A DNA stretch of 43,947 bases from a virus, in the IMG/VR virus record IMGVR_UViG_3300037540_000107, positions 1-43,947 of that record. The stretch is one strand, 5' to 3'. This document shows, piece after piece, positions 42,030 through 43,947 of the stretch. A program made the translations under genes and the position numbers. Every line of letters starts with the position of its first letter. The first letter of the stretch is position 1. A model generated the notes under the pieces. That model was given only the letters and a program-made list of their open reading frames with translations, had not been told where the DNA came from and did no database searches.

Positions 42030-42245
42030 TTCTTCATGCCCAATCATACCTAAAGTTTTCTTTTCATCGGGTGTCAATTTTAAATTAACTGAAGCAAGTT
42101 GCCCTTCCACCTGCAATCTGGTTCCCCATGAGTTACACTCCTTAACAAACGCCTTGAAAAAGATAGCTTGTTCATCGTCACCAGATTGCGCTAATACCGC
42201 ACCCACATACTCCCAATCAAAGTCTTTTTTTATACCCATTCGCAT
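42024..42245 (-). CDS. Cassette 2: hypothetical protein
   Basis: A 73-residue protein (MRMGIKKDFDWEYVGAVLAQSGDDEQAIFFKAFVKECNSWG...). ATG at 42245 follows CTGGAGGGAATAAA. A longer frame to 42287 would include the attC junction and is rejected. The helical segment with DDEQAIFFKAFVKEC recalls small host-derived proteins that I cannot name with certainty. Confidence 0.65.
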   Translation of the reverse strand: MRMGIKKDFDWEYVGAVLAQSGDDEQAIFFKAFVKECNSWGTRLQVEGQLASVNLKLTPDEKKTLGMIGHEEL

Positions 42246-42259
42246 TTTATTCCCTCCAG

Positions 42260-42280
42260 AATCTAACCAGTTGTTATAAA
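42260..42280 (-). other. Reduced attC site after cassette 1
   Basis: TTTATAAC (R'' of cassette 1), AACTG, then GTTAGATT: 21 bp with no internal hairpin. The sequence ACTG|GTT is the same end as in the full site before cassette 5. Confidence 0.5.
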
Positions 42281-42492
42281 TTATCAAACATGCTCGGTTC
42301 TTCGTTCGCCAATTTTACAAGTTCAACAATCTGCGTCTCTAACTCTGCCACACCTATTACATCACCTTCGATTACATCATCACCGCCAGTATACAGTTTT
42401 ACTGTTCCGCAACCATTTTCCATATTTACAACCATTTCATATCCATCCGGCAATTTCCCACATACCAATTGTGTCATTTCAAAAACAGTCAT
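42274..42492 (-). CDS. Cassette 1: acidic hypothetical protein
   Basis: A 72-residue acidic protein (MTVFEMTQLVCGKLPDGYEMVVNMENGCGTVKLYTGGDD...). The first bases of its cassette (GTTATAAA) are the reverse complement of its R'' (TTTATAAC), which overlaps the stop. The leader is AATAGGTGTGAT. Function unknown; both it and cassette 4 end in FDNL. Confidence 0.65.
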   Translation of the reverse strand: MTVFEMTQLVCGKLPDGYEMVVNMENGCGTVKLYTGGDDVIEGDVIGVAELETQIVELVKLANEEPSMFDNL

Positions 42493-42502
42493 ATCACACC
42501 TA

Positions 42503-43438
42503 TTATTTTTTTTTTTTATAACTCGTTATATTACTTAATGCACCTCTTTCTCCTGTAAAGTAATCAACAACTCTTTTCTTAAGATCCCCGTCTTTCTTAA
42601 AAGGAGCACCCTCCTTTGTACCAGGAACTACCCTCATGGGGAGCTGCTTATAAAGTTCTCTATCTATTTCAGCTATTTCCTTATCAAGTTTATCAACTAC
42701 CTCAAGAGCGAGTGGAGTATTGAAGCTCACGCCATTCATCTCCTGTTGCCCCTGGAGGAGAGCTATAGAATACTCTAACTCTATAGCCTCCTCCCAGTCC
42801 CAACTTTCCCTCTCCTCAGCTAGCTTATCAAACGTTAGCTGCCCAATCAGGGTATCTACTATACATCTAATAAGCATGTTAACTGAGAAGTTGGCCCAAT
42901 CTTCCTCTTTAACCTTCTCCTCCCCAAACCTCAATCCCCAAGCCTCGATAGAATGGCGTTCTTTTGTGCCTTTTGGCACTGGTCTATCTGCCCAAAACAG
43001 ATTAGATAAGGTGAACGTATCTTCGTAACCCTTTGGGTTATACCTTGGATATAACTTTTTCAAAAGTGGGAGATCATGGGAAAATCCATTATGCCAAACC
43101 TGAATATCAACTAGATTTAGTAAGTTAATAAATTCATCTAGCTGCAAAAATACAATTTCCCTAAAGCTCCTTTTAGAATGAGCCTCTAAGAAGAGCTTAT
43201 TAATTAAATAGTTATTATTAATAGTATTAATTATTATCTGCTCATTCTGAAAGGCTCTCTTGTTGTTGAGCTGTATTTCTTTATACCATATTTCAGCTGA
43301 AAAGTCAAGCTTTTTCTTATTTTTATTATTTAAACCAATAAATAGTTTGTTTGTTTCAGCTTCAAACCCCACTATACAGTGGATTTCTGTAGCTTGAAAC
43401 TTAAAACCATTGCTCTCTGAGTCACATACTAGCTGCAT
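42503..43438 (-). CDS. Family A DNA polymerase, N-terminal exonuclease half (split gene)
   Basis: A 311-residue chain with the 3'-5' proofreading domain of a T7-type polymerase and the first part of the polymerase domain. It has Exo I VCDSESNGF (D-x-E) at the N-terminus, Exo II WHNGFSHDLPLL near 115, DTFTLSNLFW, HSIEAWGLRFGE near 163, and ExoIII-like YSIALLQGQQEMNG near 228. Homology runs through VPGTKEGAPFKKDGDLKKRVVDYFTGE, then the frame enters cassette DNA and stops after SYKKKK. The tail after about residue 296 is probably not native. 311+367 residues together approximate the 704 of T7 polymerase. Confidence 0.88.
   Translation of the reverse strand: MQLVCDSESNGFKFQATEIHCIVGFEAETNKLFIGLNNKNKKKLDFSAEIWYKEIQLNNKRAFQNEQIIINTINNNYLINKLFLEAHSKRSFREIVFLQLDEFINLLNLVDIQVWHNGFSHDLPLLKKLYPRYNPKGYEDTFTLSNLFWADRPVPKGTKERHSIEAWGLRFGEEKVKEEDWANFSVNMLIRCIVDTLIGQLTFDKLAEERESWDWEEAIELEYSIALLQGQQEMNGVSFNTPLALEVVDKLDKEIAEIDRELYKQLPMRVVPGTKEGAPFKKDGDLKKRVVDYFTGERGALSNITSYKKKK
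42515..42534 (-). other. Left boundary of the array, reduced attC-like
   Basis: GTAATATAAC, GA, then G|TTATAAA at the end of the exonuclease ORF. AGTAATATAACGA here is repeated exactly at the end of cassette 8. An R''-like box ahead of the first cassette suggests that an earlier cassette was lost at this point. Confidence 0.5.
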
Positions 43439-43448
43439 AGATCCACTC

Positions 43449-43652
43449 CTAAACCTCTATTTGTAGAACACGTATTATATTTTTTATACTACATTTAAAA
43501 CAGAGATCACATCTACTAGAATCTCCCCTTTTACTCACCTCAACTCTATAAGTAAGGTGAGTAATTATATTATTCTTAGGATCTTCATTTACCAACACCT
43601 CTTCACCAGCATACCATTCAATCTCTTCTCCGCATTTATCACATACTACCAT
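43449..43652 (-). CDS. Zinc-finger hypothetical protein
   Basis: A 67-residue protein with CDKCGEE at the N-terminus and CDLCFKC near 48, a four-to-five-cysteine metal site. It has a TTGGAGGAAAAATT leader, is the first gene after the promoter at 43674-43702, and lies 10 bp before the polymerase exonuclease half. Role unknown, possibly replication. Confidence 0.65.
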   Translation of the reverse strand: MVVCDKCGEEIEWYAGEEVLVNEDPKNNIITHLTYRVEVSKRGDSSRCDLCFKCSIKNIIRVLQIEV

Positions 43653-43673
43653 AATTTTTCCTCCAAGAGTTAC

Positions 43674-43702
43674 AATCTAATCACGAATTGGGTATTTGTC
43701 AA
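43674..43702 (-). promoter_or_regulatory. Sigma70-like promoter for the polymerase operon
   Basis: On the minus strand TTGACA (43697-43702), a 17-bp spacer and TAGATT (43674-43679). It would drive the zinc-finger gene, exonuclease half, cassette array and polymerase half. Confidence 0.65.
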
Positions 43703-43705
43703 GTT

Positions 43706-43834
43706 TTATTTAAATATCTTCCAAATCATATGTTTCCATTCCCATAGGGAATCTTCTATCATGTCAACTATAGTTGGCCCTGTAATAAAAATCATAAACA
43801 AAACTACCACAATTATAATTATTGTATCTATCAT
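43706..43834 (-). CDS. Small single-TM membrane protein
   Basis: A 42-residue ORF: MIDTIIIIVVVLFMIFITG is one transmembrane helix, followed by an amphipathic Trp-rich end (SLWEWKHMIWKIFK). The leader GAGGAGGATTAA lies in the end of the primase-helicase region. Because of the circular overlap the first codons also appear at 1-14. Function unknown. Confidence 0.6.
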   Translation of the reverse strand: MIDTIIIIVVVLFMIFITGPTIVDMIEDSLWEWKHMIWKIFK

Positions 43835-43947
43835 TTAATCCTCCTCTTAATTTAGAATCCAAACTCTGGATCTTCTGCCTTTACTAGATGGCCTGTATTG
43901 CTATCCATCCTCACCTCATCACACTTCCCAAGCATCCCCCACTCTCT
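43821..43947. repeat. Terminal 127-bp direct repeat (right copy)
   Basis: Exact copy of bases 1-127. The true unit is 43,820 bp. It carries the 3' end of the primase-helicase gene, truncated here at 43947. Confidence 0.9.

Larger units (their letters stand above)
39817..42534 (-). mobile_element. Integron gene-cassette array between the polymerase halves
   Basis: About 2.7 kb lies between the two parts of the DNA polymerase and contains nine small ORFs, all leftward. Each is followed by an attC-like site that overlaps or lies near its stop. Junctions have the form R'' (…AAC), a foldable centre, then G|TT. For cassettes 1-8 the cassette's first bases are the reverse complement of the R'' box in its own downstream site (for example GTTATAAACC/GGTTTATAAC, GTTAGCTG/CAGCTAAC, GTTATATTAC/GTAATATAAC). 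This is the signature of integrase-mediated cassette capture. No integrase gene, attI or Pc promoter is present; transcription must come from the phage operon. Confidence 0.85.

Noticed and set aside
39786-42502. Group I intron or intein splitting the polymerase
   Set aside because: There is no homing endonuclease, no intein splicing motif, and the insert consists of many ORF-plus-hairpin units. The second half has its own ribosome binding site and start.
39817-42534. Integron integrase gene or attI/Pc platform
   Set aside because: No tyrosine recombinase-like ORF is present here or elsewhere in the window, so this is a cassette array without its own integrase, not a complete integron.
1-43947. 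tRNA genes and CRISPR arrays
   Set aside because: I looked for cloverleaf-like sequence with CCA ends and for regularly spaced repeats and saw none that I could support. The repeats at 39.8-42.5 kb are attC sites with ORFs between them, not CRISPR.

Overview
The window is an essentially complete genome of a lytic-type podovirus with T7-like gene content. Bases 43821-43947 repeat bases 1-127 exactly, so the molecule is a circularly closed assembly of 43,820 bp plus a 127-bp assembly overlap. The structural genes resemble T7 (portal, scaffold, tail tubular proteins A and B, gp13-gp16-like internal virion proteins), and replication uses a T7-type primase-helicase and family A DNA polymerase. No phage RNA polymerase gene is visible, several sigma70-like promoters are, and there is a B12-dependent (class II) ribonucleotide reductase. 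From memory this combination recalls the SIO1/VpV262/Cobavirus-like podoviruses of marine bacteria (Zobellviridae); that placement is inferred, not searched. The host is not identifiable, but the cassette array described below points to bacteria that carry integrons.

Layout. A non-coding hub at about 6.7-7.8 kb separates two arms. The rightward arm (7.8-28.2 kb) is the late region: small terminase, a membrane protein, large terminase, portal, scaffold, capsid, decoration and C1q-like proteins, tail tubes, internal virion proteins and tail fibres. It ends at a strong bidirectional terminator (28168-28201). The leftward arm runs from 6.7 kb down through position 1 and round the circle to 28.2 kb. 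Its first part (6.7-1.7 kb) holds about 20 small early genes and a PHP-domain lipoprotein. Next come primase-helicase, a small membrane protein, a zinc-finger protein and the exonuclease half of DNA polymerase, then an insertion of about 2.7 kb, then the polymerase half. The remainder is SSB, 5'-3' exonuclease, a frameshifted RusA-like nuclease, a metallophosphoesterase, a ThyX-like protein, dUTPase, RNR and the lysis genes.

The main discovery candidate is the insertion between the two polymerase halves (about 39817-42534). It looks like an integron gene-cassette array: nine small ORFs, all in the operon direction, each followed at its stop codon by an attC-like site. Five of these sites are full-size (56-73 bp), able to fold, and bounded by AAC...GTT. 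For cassettes 1-8 the first bases of the cassette are the reverse complement of the R'' box of its own downstream site, as integrase-mediated cassette insertion requires. No integron integrase is encoded. Several other sites are reduced to about 17-21 bp with the hairpin missing, and a truncated methyltransferase-like start is trapped between two sites. Each polymerase half has its own ribosome binding site, so the split polymerase is probably functional as two chains.

Other points: a long, hairpin-rich leader after the late promoter, short hairpin repeats in the hub, four candidate promoters, and a signal-anchored M15 endolysin whose ribosome binding site lies inside the end of the RNR gene. 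All functions were assigned by reading motifs, without database searches.
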